Origin: Otis tarda
Lineage: Eukaryota > Chordata > Aves > Otidiformes > Otididae
Assembly: GCA_026413225.1 (NCBI GenBank)
Contig: CM048572.1
Location: 3,100,001 to 3,164,000, forward strand
DNA length: 64,000 bases
Direction of reading: 5' to 3'
A program made the position numbers and the translations under genes. This document shows positions 22,312 to 35,400 of the stretch, piece by piece (position 1 is the stretch's first letter; each line of letters begins with the position of its first letter). Under the pieces are notes generated by a model. The model had not been told where the DNA came from and ran no database searches. It saw nothing but the letters and a program-made list of their open reading frames with translations.

Positions 22312-25300
22312 AGGCCAAGCCCTGGGTGTGGGGGTTACCTCCTTCCACCATGCCACTACAGTCCGGGCGCTCTCCCGCGTGTCCCACCACAGGCCCTTCT
22401 GGAATCCATCCCCGTGAAAGATATTGTTCTATACGGAGCGTTTTTGCAGTGTGTTATTCCATTCCCAGATACAGCAAGTGACCACAACCCATCCCTGTGC
22501 TCACCGACAGCTAGGACAGGGCTGACAGAGTCGGTGTTCTGGCAAATCTCCGATAGCAAGGACTTTTTTAAAAAAAAAAAAAATAACCCAATAGTCATCA
22601 CTACCAAGACACAGTTAGAACATGCACCGTACAGGACTCTCTGTAGCCGGAAAGCCGAGCTAAATAAACGCCAAGTTCTTCCTCAAGCCTCTTCACTGCA
22701 AGAGCGTGGCCAGCTCCTGCCAAACGCAGGAAGGGGAAGGCAGGCTGGGGTTTCGAGGGAATGCCAGCTCCAGGAATCAGGTGATTATGTAAAAATCATA
22801 GCTCTCATTTAAATTAAAAACAAGCCTTTAGTCTTGTGATGGCAGAAAAAAATTGATCTGAGGATAAAAAAAAAAAAATTGATTTGAGCACAAAACCTAC
22901 TTCCCATTTATGATTATTTTTCAAACATTATGATTTTTCTGCAGAATCAGCGTCCACCCTTCTGTGTTTAGCCATGAAGCGGGGCCAGCTTGTGGGAGCT
23001 CTCCGCGAGGCGACCTGCTCCGAGGGCTCCCCGTCACAGGCGCGTTACAGAGACGTGGAATATTTTTGCATCGCAACTTTGAAGGCCTGCGTTCGCGTGA
23101 TCTGTGCTCTGCCAGGTTTGCACGCATCCCGAAAGGGCTGGTTTCCTCCCTCTTTCAGCAAATACTGAACAGACATGTCAAATTATTAGAGCTTCATTAT
23201 TTCTGTAAAACCCTCCCAAGCACAGTGACTTGTATATTACGAAGGATAAATAATTAAAACTAAGTGAGAGTTGTCAAAATAATGGAACAAAGTGCATTAT
23301 ATGATGCATTATTCTGGCTTGTTTATCCACAAAATTCAGTAATTAGTAAGGAGCCTCTGAGTCATTAGTATGAATTAGCAAGGTTTCACTGTATTATTAT
23401 CTTTATTAATTATCATAATTATTATATTTTGTATATTGTGGAGTCATTACTAGCAGCTTTACGGTTAAGGCTGAGTTGGCTGAATTTAATCCTTTTGTTT
23501 CCTACCAAAATTAACACATTTCATCACCAAACTTGCAACCCAGTTTCTTTTCAGTGCCTGCGACACCACAACACTCCCATTCAAACTGGTTTGAGAGCTC
23601 GTCTTTCCCAAATGAAGCTCCGTCTTCTTAGTGCCTCCTCGGATCCCCAGGGCACCAGATTTATGACAATCACCCCATCAAGCTTTGCACGTTCATCTGT
23701 CTGATCTGAAAAACCCGTCGTCACAAAGTGTTATTGCTATTAATATCCATAATTTTTTTTTTTCTCCCAATATACACTAAGGGAAGCTGGCAGAGGAAAT
23801 GCTCCTCGTCAAACAAACGTTCTTACAACTCACCTCGCATCATCAGTGTTTCCACTCATCAGACTCCCAGCAGAAGACAACCTGGTGGAGCTGAGCACCG
23901 GTCATCTTCCGAGTGCCACCCCTGCCCCGGGCCTGGAGAACGGCCTCCAGCCTCTGCCGTGTTCTGCCCTCATGTTGGCAGCTCCCACTGCGCCATGGGG
24001 ACATGCCAGGGCTCGCCGTGTGCTCAGGAGGTCTCCAAGCTGCTGCTAAAGCCTGTTTTTACCCGTGTTTGACCATATTTTGTCCCTCACAGCAGTTTAG
24101 CATCTGCCATCTGGAGCAAGTGAGGGCCTACCAGGAGATGCAGATTTGTCCAAATGCTTTCCTCTAGCAATTTGGTGTCCCTATCTACATAGGGCCAACA
24201 TTACATGACCTGTCCCCACCAAGGCAGAGGGAATAATGCTATTCCAGGAATTCCTGGCAAACATGGGACCCGTGGTACCTCTTACCTTGGCTTGCATGGC
24301 TGCCCTGTGGGGACTGTGAGAGTACAACCAGCACTGGCCAAGTTTCCAATGAGGATGACCACGTCTTCCAAGCTCTATGCCAGACGGTGTGTGCATGCAG
24401 CAGACGTGCCACACCTGGATCACAGTGGAGCTTGGGAAGGAGCAAGGTGCACCCATGCACCTGGAAGGTCTCTCTCTGGGATCTTTGTTGTTCTCCAAGT
24501 GAAGGGAGCTGAATGAATTCAGGCACCTATCAGGTTTTTCCCAAGTGCGAGGGTTTCCTGTGCATGGATTTGAACGCAGGTGTCTAAATTCCACCCAGAT
24601 CCCCCTTTCTGGATCTATCTTATCTCAGTCTTTCCCAGCAGAGAAAGCAGCCTCTCCTTTTTCAGAGCTGGGGAGAGCAGAAAGAAGGTTGAACATCCCT
24701 TGAAAACGGCTCCTCGACAGAGGAGCAGCTTTCACTTGGCTCAATGGATCAGCAAAACATCCCCTGGATCCACAAATAGAGAAAAAAAAAAAAACCAACA
24801 TAAAATGAGTCAAGACCTTGCGTTTTTCATCAAAAGGTGAGAGGGAGGGTCCAGGATGGCTGTAGAGACAGCGATACAACCCAAGCCCTGGCATTCACAG
24901 CAGAGCTGAGTGTATAGACACAGAAATGGAAAGATGCTGGGTTTTCTCGTTCTTTTCACAACCAACTCCTTGCAAACCCCAGAATGTTTGTAGTCACTTT
25001 GGCCGGGTGGTGGAGAGAGGAGCTCCAATAGTGACAACTGACGCTTTGTGCCCAATGTTAGCCCTGGAGCAGGAGCAGCAGAGTGTGGTTATCTCAGCAA
25101 TCCCATTGAAGCCACATGAAGTCCTCACAAAGAAGAGAAAACTCTACAGAGAGTATTTCTAAATATTAGACTAAACCTGAACAATGATAATTTCAAAGGC
25201 ACCTTTGAGAAGCAGGAAAAATTGTCTGAATCTATCAATTTCATTATTTATTTCCGAGTAGTCCTTCTCCGCTCAACATACCATCTACAGTGCCTGCTGA

Positions 25301-25560
25301 AATGATTTTAAAAATAATTTAGCACAATGTCATTTATTACTTTAAAATACTGGTATGATTTTTCCACTGTATTATGCAGCTATATTTTGACATTTTAGTC
25401 TTATCCCCAGTTTATGTCTGAGAACTACTTAATTCAGAGCTCATTCCTGCTAGGAAGCACAGAGATCTCTAAATATCCAGTAGCTTCATTGGTCATAAAA
25501 ACGCTGAACAAAGGGATAAAGCCAATTGCCAATAAACACAATGCAAATGTGTACATTAAA

Positions 25561-25597
25561 ATGCAATGAAATTGGATTAATTAAATCCACATTGCAT
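25561..25597. repeat. 37-nt AT-rich inverted repeat
   Basis: Outer arms ATGCAATG (25,561-25,568) and CATTGCAT (25,590-25,597) pair perfectly. Inner arms TGGATT (25,573-25,578) and AATCCA (25,584-25,589) also pair, leaving a 5-base AATTA loop and a 4-base AAAT bulge on the left. The centre contains TAATTA, a homeodomain core. The whole lies in an AT-rich, CpG-poor block. Confidence 0.85.
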
Positions 25598-26243
25598 CTG
25601 GATTTACATGTAATACAACCTAAAATTAAATGCAACTGAAGAGCTTCCTATTACTTTAAAATGGATCTGATTGAGAGCGCATTCGTTTACCTGCGTGGGC
25701 TCTGGGTCAGGAACCGTGCGGGTAAATAAAAACATCCGCAATCTAGATAAGCTAGATTTGACCCACAAATCAAGGTTATGAATTTGGCATTTCATGTCAT
25801 TTAAAATATAATGTAAAATTGCATCTCTCCGCTAACAAAACAGATGGTATTAGGCCTTCCTTTTGGCATTGGGTTTTGGTACCTGTCCAAAAAATCTTCT
25901 TGACATCCTTTAAATGCAGCTATTTAACCACCTGTCACTTTGCTTTAGATGCCCATTGAATTTCTGACAGGAAAAACATTATTTTGTCTACACGTTATTT
26001 CATGACACAAGAAACGTAGCACATATACAGCAAAGTTTACACATTGTGTGAAAATCTATTTTAAAAAAAAGAGGCAAGTTGTTACATGCTACTAAGGCAA
26101 TTACTCCGTAATTAATGTCATTGATAGGATAAAACATTCCAGAAACCCAAATATAACAAAACAAAAGCAAGCTGAAACATGACAGAGAAGCAGTAAGGAT
26201 GCTCACACGTCAACTTACGTTGCTCTTCTGCCCAAGTGAAAGC

Positions 26244-26287
26244 ATCTGCTCTCCTTTGGTCAAATATCTGCTCCTCTTTGGTCAAAT
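26244..26287. repeat. Tandem duplication, two 22-bp copies
   Basis: ATCTGCTCTCCTTTGG plus TCAAAT at 26,244-26,265 is repeated with two changes at 26,266-26,287. Confidence 0.9.
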
Positions 26288-27842
26288 ACCAAACTGGCTG
26301 ATGCTTATGAGCAAATTTTCCCCCCAAAAAAATCTCCATTAATGTGAATAAGGTGAAGACAAAGGTTCCCAATACTGTAAAACACATCAGCAAGTTGCTT
26401 CTCGTGTTCAAGGTGACACAAGTGCTTGGACACCTTGATACATCCAACCCAGGCTCCGTGCTCCCTTCCAGCCTTTAAGGTGTTGCCCAAACAGAGCTGT
26501 GGGTAGGTGGAACCCCTAAGATCCTCACCTGTCTTTCTTTTTACAAAATGAAAATAAACCAAAGCTCAGGTTTAACACATTTTATGCAGGCTGTTGGCAG
26601 CAAACACCAAAAACCTCAGGGCAGCACGGGTGAGGTGAAGATGCCACGTGCCAGCAGAGTGCCAGACGGCCGGCTCGGCGTCACGGGGAGATGGCAACAG
26701 TGCTCGGAGGCATGAGGCTTTGTGTGAGGCCACCTTTTCCTGAGTTTTCTGGGTGAATCTGCTCTTTGGAGCAACACCAACATGTTGGCTTGGGGATGAC
26801 GGCCGATGGCTTGCAGGGCCAGCCCAGGACTGTATCGATAGTCAGTGTTTTGGAGCGCCATGGCGAGCTGGTCTCAGTTTAGCAAATAGGTGATGTAACA
26901 GAATGAGGATATTTTATGACTTGTTGGCAAATCTGTCCTCTCAAAGATCGTATGTATTGTTTCTGCTGGCCAGAAGTTTCATCAAGTGTGGTGAAATCCT
27001 TTCACTAATAATGGCAGAGAGCACCTGGTCCTGAACCTCATCTCCTTAAATCCATACTGAAAGACATCAAGTGACCCAGCAGACCCCCTCCTCCAAGATG
27101 CGAGGCAGCACTGTAGAAAATGAATTTATGCACCAGATGCAGATCAGGAGGCCAGCTGTAGGCTGCTTGACTGAAAAGCCCTGACCACAGGGTCTGTGCT
27201 TACATCTGTCCCAACTTCGCATTGGCCTTTGGACATTATTTGACTGCTTGGGTGCCTGGCATCCTTGTATCACAGGGAGCTGTGACAGCTTGCCCTCATC
27301 CCTAGTGCTGCTGCACGGGAGGAGAAGACTGAGTGATGAGGGCTTGCTTAAACCCGACCTGGCCAGCGATGCTCATGCAAATTTGGGGCAGCAAGATGAA
27401 GGTGGCTACAGAAGAGGAGCAAGGGCCTAGGGCGGCTGGAGTTGAGCACCGGATCCCTCTTGAGGGGTTTGGGTCAGTGCTACCCCAGGTCTCCCCTGGG
27501 CACAGCAAGCACCAGCACCATGGTTCCTCCAGGAAAACATGAGCTTTCCACAGATTGTAAACTCAACCTGTTGTCTCACCCGGATTGAGTTTGCAAGCTT
27601 TACCCTGAAGAAAAAGAGAAGGCCTGTGGGAACAGAGGCGAGCTTGCTCAGCTGCCATCTGGGGAAGGTGTCACAGGATGACCCCAGTAAATTCCAGCAG
27701 CTTTCCACCTTCCATCCACGTGAACAGGTGGCAGTCGTCCCCACCGGCTACAATTAGTCCAGCATCGCATCCTCAGCAGGGCGGAGCTTGGAGCCACTCA
27801 ATTTCACACACATGGGACGCTTGGTGAATAAACTTTCTCTCA

Positions 27843-27892
27843 GTGCTACAAAAAACCAAACAAACAAAAACAAAAACAAAAAACCCCAAACA
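27843..27892. repeat. (AAAC)n-like simple repeat
   Basis: The tract is made of repeated AAAC and AAAAAC units. It is low-complexity with no further meaning seen. Confidence 0.8.
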
Positions 27893-30055
27893 TTTGAAAC
27901 AGTTTGTCAGGGTCTTGTGCCACTTGTGTAACGGAGGAAATTAATCCCGGGTGCTTCCCAGGCCACTGGCAGGAGTGTTACAGCAGAGATGAATTTGGCT
28001 TCCCATCTTTAATTTTACTGTGCAGTCACTGAGAAGTATTGCTCTGGATTTCAAGGATGTCATATACTGTGACTGAATTTAACAGTTTCTTCAGTATTCT
28101 TCCTCCTAAAGTAAAGGAGTTGTTTCCGATAATGACGCTTTGAATTAATTTTCGGGCCCACGCTCCGAAAGCGATGTGATTGAATCATCTCCCCCCTTCA
28201 TTTCGAGGGGTGAAGCCAGCGCTCCTCTCCTTTACCCAGAAAATTAATCTTCCTGAGAGCACCTCTCAGGTTTTTCAATGCAAAAGAGTGATTTTTGTTT
28301 TACAAATACGCTCCTGATCTTGCAGTAGTTGGCTTCTTTCTCTAAACTTACTCAATATTTCAGCAGTGTGAGGGAGCTCCTGCACTCACCCCTTAGCCCA
28401 GTGAGGACATTGGTGGTGATCTAGAAATTAATTATTTTATTTTTTTTCCTAAACCAGTTTCACATGGCTCTGCTTTGCCAGGGTGACAAGAAAAAATATC
28501 TATTGTGAGATTTGCCAATTGACTAGGATTAAACGTCAAAATTCATTTCAGCTCACTTTCATTGCCGCAATTTTTTTCCAATGTTTCCAGGCTTTCGCTT
28601 GCACCCAACATGCCATTGCCGGGCGCTTCGTGGCAAGGTGGGAATTTTCCAGGACAGCCTCTGATCTGAAGTTAGGTATGTGTACTGCGCCTCAAAAACA
28701 TTTTTGCATCAACACACACCACACCTCTACTTGGCAACTCAAAATATTATTGCTGCAAGAATCAAGGCTAAAATTATATCCCAGCTTCCACTTGCTATAT
28801 ATATTATAATTTTGACAACTGAAAGTTACCTTTTTAAAACAAAAACATTCATGAACCTGGAGATTATCAGTGGTTTCTAGCTTTCAGCCTGACCTGGGGT
28901 GACTCCTGCTTCCTCAGACGGCTTCCCATCGTCCTTGCGGGGCTGATGGAGCGAGGGAGAGGAGGGGTTCGACACGAGTCTGACATTAGGCATCTGCAAT
29001 AGCATCACTAAAGCCTTTGAGAGGCCGAAGCTTTGAAGGTGAAGAGGAGCTCTCACTCCTCGGGCTTTTGGCAGCCTTCTTCCCAGGTTTCTGCTGCCCG
29101 TGGAAATGCCAGTCGGTGTTATTAGCTGAGCCAGACAAATAATGGATTTTCATTTCAGAGCTAAAGACTCCAGCGATGCCAGGGAGGGTGTGGGGCATTT
29201 ATCACGAGTTAACCCCCAAAACGTCCCCCGTCTGAAACAGAACTTTCCGCCCAGTGTCAGGTTACTTCCTGCTCTCTGTATCTTCAGATAATGGCATTAC
29301 TCAGGAAACAGAGCCTCTCTTTCAGAGCGAAAGCTGAAAATGTCTCATGTTCGAAAATGCTGAAAGGAGGTATTTTGAATATTTTTAATGTTTCCCCCTC
29401 TCCTCTTTCTCTTGGAGAAAACAAGTTGCAAAATTAACAGAAATCACAAATAATTTAACCCCGAAACACTAAGTTTTCACCAAAAAGATACCTCCTTGCA
29501 TCAACGTCCAAGGACAAGCCCTGTCTGCTTCAGGCCCAGTTGCAGAGACCTCCGGTCTCAGCTCTGGACACCCTGGTAGAACACCCCCAACCACAACCCA
29601 GGCTCTTCCTCCTTTTAGTCTCTGCCCCCATTCCTCCTCCCCTGCCCCAGTGGTTCCTCAGTGCCTGTTTCTCCATCGTGCCTTTTACTCCTGCCTCCTT
29701 TCCTCAGTCTTCTGGGTTTGGGTTTCACTTTGGCCAGCTTCTCTGCATAGCTACAGGAGACCTTCCCCCCTAAATAAAAGCAGCAAGTGTCACAACACTT
29801 GGCAAAGCTTCTTTTTCTTAGTTTCCTAAGTTCTGCAGACTTGTGAGGAAACTTGTACAACATGGATGTTGCACGGCTTCTTCCATGCTGAGATTTTTGC
29901 TTTGACTCTTAATAAACTTCACTCCAGATTCTGCCTTTTTGCCACTATTTTCCTCTACACAGTTAAAAAAAAAAAAAAAAGACAGAAACCCAGTCCCTGA
30001 GCGAGGCCAACAATGTGAAATCTGTGTGGGCTGTGCAGGCTCAGCCACTCCATAC

Positions 30056-30170
30056 GTGGAATCTTCAAGGTTGGAAGAGACCTCCAAGATCCTCAAGTTC
30101 CAGATCAAACAAACAAACAAAAAAAACCATCCAAAACTCCAAACCCCACCGCTCTACACCTCATGATCTG
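30056..30170 (-). mobile_element. Old CR1 3' fragment with an expanded CAAA tract
   Basis: The plus strand reads TGGAATCTTCAAGGTTGGAA, then GAGACCTCCAAGATCCTCAAG, matching the reverse complement of an older avian CR1 subfamily (GAATC..AAGGTTGGAAAAGACCTC.AAGATCAT). It is followed by a CAAA-type simple repeat at about 30,106-30,127 and a poorly matching tail, so the right boundary is a guess. Confidence 0.7.
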
Positions 30171-31830
30171 ACCCCTTCAGTTCAAAGGTGGGTGATGAAA
30201 ATCAGACTTTTAGAGGGAAATTAAACTCCAGTGAGCAATGGGTCCCATTCAGCACCATGTGTGTGCTCGCTGGCATGCAACCACACACCAAGTTCGATCC
30301 ATACTGAGGATCTGGAGCATCCACTCACCCCTCGTCCCACAGCTGCTGGAGGACTGTGTAGGGGAGCACAGCAGGGGAGAGAAGGATTTACCCCATCCTG
30401 ATATTCCAAGTGGAATTTCAAGGGGTCCCACATTACACTGGCACAACAGCCGTTTCTCCATCACCATTGCTCTGGGGAAAGGCACCCAAGGAGTGCCGGC
30501 TGTGCCGGTCGCTGCTTACTCTCTGCATCCAAGAAGTCTTTGGGAAAAGCAAGATTTTTGCCACATAGGATCACCTTCATAAAATGCCAATACTTCATTA
30601 CGGTCATGAGCCGGGGAGAGGGATTCTCTACAAACTAAGTTCATTTTTTTTTTTAAAGCAGATAAAATAGTCTCTGCAAGTTGAATACAAAGTTAAAAAG
30701 AGCATTTTTTTTCCCTGTGGATGCATTGCAGCCTTTGCTGATGGGCCCTGGGCTGGCTCGGCCGTGGTGTCCCATCCCGGGCCGCAGCAGAACAAACGCC
30801 GTGATGCAGAGCAGAGCCCACATCTCCCGGAAATTCATGTTTTCCCCTGAAAGAGGAGAGCCTCGAGATTTCAAACAAACCTTTGCCAGCTGACTGTGCA
30901 ACTAAAGAAAACACTGATGTAATTCAATGAACAATGAGGAACCCAAACTTAGCACAATGAGCGTTCTGGCTTTGTTTTCGGTTTCAACAGCTCTGCACAA
31001 CACTGATTACATTCACAGGGGCCACGTTTGCAGAAACCGAGGTCTGCAAGGGCACGCGTTCTTCGCTCGTGTGAAGAATACACCCCTGCTCCATGCGAAA
31101 CACACCATGAAATCATGTCTGAGCGCCTGCTTGTTCCCCTTGGCCCCTTCTTTCAGAAATGCAGCCCCAAATGACACCCAAGGGTGCTCGGTTTGGAGGC
31201 AGAGCTGTCGTGTGGGAGCTCTGGGCAAGAGCAAGCCCATCACCGCGGCATTCGCGGGCGTAAGCTGCTTTGTTTCAGTGCCGCTGAGCATGGTGCAAAC
31301 ACCAGCCACTAAATCCGTATTAAAACAAGTAAACGATGAAAACCCAACAAACTCTGTCTTCTCCGAGTCTTTGAATTTAGTACGTGCTTGCATCTTTTTT
31401 TTAAACGCAAGGAAATGTTTATCTCTCTGGGATTTTAAATGGCGGCTAAAAGGAGCTGATAGCCTATCTTTAAATAACAACGCGAGCCCTGGGTGAGATT
31501 TTCCTGGGCTGGTAAGACAGGGCTCCCAGTCTGGCCAGCTATTAAGTGTGCTATTTCAGGGGCTTGTATCAGTACAGGCCTTTCAAAGTACTGGAGACAT
31601 GGCAAAAGAGGATGTAAGAAAGATGGAAAAAAAATCTGTAAATTATTTTTTGAACATTTAATTCCAGTCAGTTGGGTTTTTTTCCCCCCTGGTAATCTTT
31701 CCCTGCCTTTCAGCCGAATGCAGGTTTCCTAGGTCACTGTGAGAGGCAAACACACACTCGCTCTGTGGCCTCCTGGCCAGCGTCGTGGGCCAAAAGAAGG
31801 TTCCCTTGTAGAGCCAGATAATCAGTTCTG
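30171..31830. other. Upstream flank, no gene found
   Basis: The longest plus-strand open frame (30,927-31,496, 189 codons from ATG) has no recognisable domain and no codon pattern that sets it apart, and a 155-codon frame overlaps it on the other strand. No repeat family was recognised. Confidence 0.4.
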
Positions 31831-31832
31831 AG

Positions 31833-32425
31833 ATGGGAAACAAAGGGCAGGAAAGTAGGGATGGTCTCACCTGGGCAGGGGGGCTGCCAGCAGAGCCCCA
31901 CCGGGACGTGGGCTGGGGCCGGTGCGGTTCAGCATCTTCATCAGCGACCTGGAAAAGAGAGCAGTTAACACGATGAAGACGTTTGCACAGAAGAAAAGTG
32001 GTCACCTATTTTTCTTAGGCCAGCTTTGCTGCTGGAGAAAAGGTGTTGTGGAAAAGCATGAGTGGTGTGGAGAAAGATGCTCAGGGACAATAATTTATTA
32101 TCTCTTGTAATGAAAAACCAATGGGACCCATATTAAATTATCTGAAAGAAAGTAATTGTCTACCCCGTAGGAAATTAAATTGTGGGACTCATTGCAGTAG
32201 GGTGCTGCAGGACCAAACATACGGGTGGGTTTGAGAGAGACAAGTTCTTTACAGCAATTAGTTGAGATGACCTGAGTATAGAACACCAGGAGCTCTCTGC
32301 ACTCATGTTTTCCCAAATCTGAGGTAATACCCTGGGGAAACGTCATTCAATACAGGCTTTGTCTCTTACACTTTCCTTCAGCAGCCACTGGTAGAGATGG
32401 GATAGCAGGTTATACGGATATTTGG
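31833..32425 (+). mobile_element. Ancient CR1-type LINE relic with RT-region remnant
   Basis: In one plus-strand frame around 31,881-31,963 the sequence reads a degraded but recognisable LINE reverse-transcriptase block, LGPVRFSIFISDLE, corresponding to LGPVLFNIFINDLE in CR1 ORF2; a P-G spacing before it matches the VPQGS region. Upstream, GGGAAACAAAGGGCAGGAA also fits the ORF2 nucleotide context. Further right, AAATTAAATTGTGGGACTCA (near 32,172) and the stretch around 32,367-32,410 resemble the 3' portion of old reptile/bird CR1 copies. Frames are broken throughout, so nothing is functional. The boundaries and whether both parts come from one insertion are uncertain. Confidence 0.7.
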
Positions 32426-35400
32426 GAAACATTTATGGCTTTAAAGTCACAGAACCCATAGGAAGGGTTTTGCTGACATGGGCCCTGACCACGAGTGAGT
32501 ACGAGGGGATCAGCTGCAAGTTCTGGCTTCAATCTGGCAAGAAAACAGAAGGCAAGCATTGAATGGGGAAAGTGCTGTAAAACCTGCAAATGTTGTGGAT
32601 GAAGGTGATGGTTGGTTGTCAATAACAGATTTGAGGAATATTTGCATGAGCCTAGTGACAGAACTGACCCAATAACATATAAAAATTATTTATGCTCCAG
32701 TTTATTCACTAAGTACCAACAAGATCCCATAACTAATTCACAGCCACAGGGATCAGGCAAAACCCCAAGAACAGCGTTTTCCCTGCACAATCCCCTTTTC
32801 CAAATACTGGGACAAAGGTCTCTCTTGTGCAGGAGTTTTATATATATGGGTTTAGCTGGGAGCAGGGTTTGCGTTACTTTGCAGTCATGCCTTCACGTCT
32901 TGTTTTGCTGGGTGTCCCTGAAGCGAGAGCCTTGGCCAGAGACAAAAACCCAGCAGATTTTACCCAGGTTTGGGTTGTCTCCTGAACTGAGCATCACTGT
33001 TGTGGGAAGCCTCTCCTCTCAACACCAGTGTATCTGGTACATTTGCTTTAATATATCAATAAAATCATAATTAAAAGCCAACAAACAAGATCCCCCTTAT
33101 TTATTGAGTGACAGCTTCAACATCTGTGCTGAAAGTGGTGAAGCAGGCATGGCCCAAGGTGCGAATTCTTATTTGGAGCTGCATGTCATTTACTCTGTGT
33201 TAACCCTGGGACGCGGTCCCGAGCGCTCACTGCTTGGCTTCGCAGAGAAAGGGAAGGCCAGACCTCAAAGTTAAACCATGAATAAATCTACAGGTAATTT
33301 CCCCACCGTGAGAGTTCACTATCATAAAAAAAAAACGATATCTAAATTATCCCTCTAATATTAAGAGCAGTTCAGCACTGCTTACAGCCTTTGAGTCGCA
33401 GAATAAACAGGGAGTGAAGCAGAAGCCGCGCGAACCTCGCTGGTTTTACATTTACAGAGCTGAGAGGAGACTTAAGCTGGGCATGTGGGGAGATGCAGAA
33501 ATCTTTAGATTTGCATATACAATATTGAGATCATGAGAATGTCACATTTAAATGCAAAACTCACGTGTCTCATGAATAAGTCATGAACAGTGGCAAGACT
33601 GATTTATTCTTTTTTTTTCCTCCCTCCAATTGTCATCTCCCCCCCTTCCCCACCCGCTGAAGAGACACTGATCTGCAAAGCAGACAATTCCTCTTTCCCT
33701 TCCCCAGGAAACGCATTGATAGATGAGATTCGATAAGAAGCTGAAAGCTCTTCCAAAACAAAAACATGTGCCTGTGTTTCTTGTTTATACTTGGCTAGGA
33801 AGTGTGGCAGCATCATTTCCTCCCTCTCTCTCTTTTTTCTTCTTTCTCAAGAGATACCTTAACGCCATGGCAACAGCCTTCAACCCTTTTCTTGTATGAC
33901 ACAACCAGATTTGGAAAAGGTTAGCTGTGTGTTGTAATCAAATCCAGGCAGGTCAATCATGTAAAGAGATGACTTCCCATGCACCACGGAATAATGAATG
34001 AGCGGATCACACAGGTCTTCCTTCCTTCCCCTCCTTCTCCCCTCACCATCTGAAGTGCCAGGGTATTAGCATTCTGTTTCTGGTGAATAAAATTGAAGTG
34101 AACAATTTCCAAAGGTTACTAGAAAATACAGCGTTGCAGAGATGGAGAAGAACTTGTGGTTATAATGCCTAAGAAAAAAAAATCTCCAATGTAGACGTGT
34201 GCTTCATCGTGCCAATAGTAGAGCGGTTTTATGTACAAAAAAACCCAGATATGTTGATGCTGTGAAACACGCCCTCTCTCACAAACTAAGCAGGTCCCGC
34301 TTCCTGCATTTTCAGGCTTAAGATATCACTGCCAATTTCATGCTTTGAACACAGCGATTCAGATCTCATTAACATCAGGCTGGGATGGTGGGGTGGTTTG
34401 AGTTGGTTTTTTGGATGACACTTTCAAAATCAGACATTTAGGATTCATCCAGGTGATGGGATTGTATTGATTCTGCCAAAACTTGCTTGAGAAGACATGT
34501 CTCTGGTCAGCGATGACATTTCAGATTGAAGCTGGGAACATATAGCACAAACTATCTGAGAGCTGGGTGGAGACCAACACTTGAGTACAGGACACAGGAG
34601 CTCCTGACACACGGTTCTCCCCAGATCTCCTGTTGAAGCACCTCCACATGGTAAATATAAAGCCTTCCTTGACTTGGTGACTTTGTGTTTCCTTTTCCTC
34701 AAAGGCTGGAAGTCCTGACTATCGGCATCCAGCCTCCACCAATGCACCTCAACAAAATGTTAAGTTTTATGGGAAAAGTTGCACCCAGCAGCCCCACAGT
34801 CAATTGTGCAGCTGCTCTGTGCATCACTAGGGTTAAAGATCCTGGCCAGTTGGTCAGAAATACACTTGAACTGAGGTGTCACATAGCTTACAAGTTACTA
34901 CGTGCCGTTTCAGGGGTGTGAGGGTCAGTCCATCTTCCTCAGTGTTGCTAAACCCCAAAACGGTAGTAAAGGCCTCTTACTCATCTCATTCTGGAGACAT
35001 TGGAAGGTTTCACGGAACAGAGATGTTCCTCACCGAGCTCTGGGCAGTGGGTTTGTCCACTGGTGGTTTGCAGACACTAATTCCAGATTAGTGTTCAGCA
35101 GGGAATGGAGATGCAGGGAGAGGGAAAGCTGAACCCCCTGAACCACCACTGTCTCCTCAGGTTAATACTCCCCCATTGACAGCAAAGATGCTACAAACTC
35201 AATATTTTGTATTAATCAACACATCCCCCTCTGTGTGCACAGCTCATGGTTGGGGGCTGGTGGGATGTGTGTACACACTAGCATGGATGCTCTGTTTCAC
35301 CCTAGAAATAACTGAAACAGCCAGAGGATAAGCAGAGCAGAACTTCCACTCCCTGGTTCCCCCCAACACACACAGATTTATCCACGCACACAGGTTCCTA

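Larger units (their letters stand above)
21871..30055. other. TOX2 upstream flank, no gene found
   Basis: No exon is supportable. Beyond the CpG island the sequence soon becomes ordinary, with AT-rich blocks at about 23,165-23,430 and 25,180-25,650 and low CpG elsewhere. Small repeats inside are listed separately. Open frames on both strands are short and lack known motifs. Confidence 0.45.

Noticed and set aside
24530..24590. MIR-like GGATTTGAACGCAGG stretch
   Set aside because: Only about 15 bases match, with no supporting core.
30927..31496. 189-codon plus-strand frame
   Set aside because: It has no homology I can recognise, and a 155-codon frame overlaps it on the opposite strand, as expected of chance openings.
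33509..33516. ATTTGCAT octamer; reverse octamers at 25,541 and 27,375
   Set aside because: A few copies of any 8-mer are expected in 64 kb on both strands.
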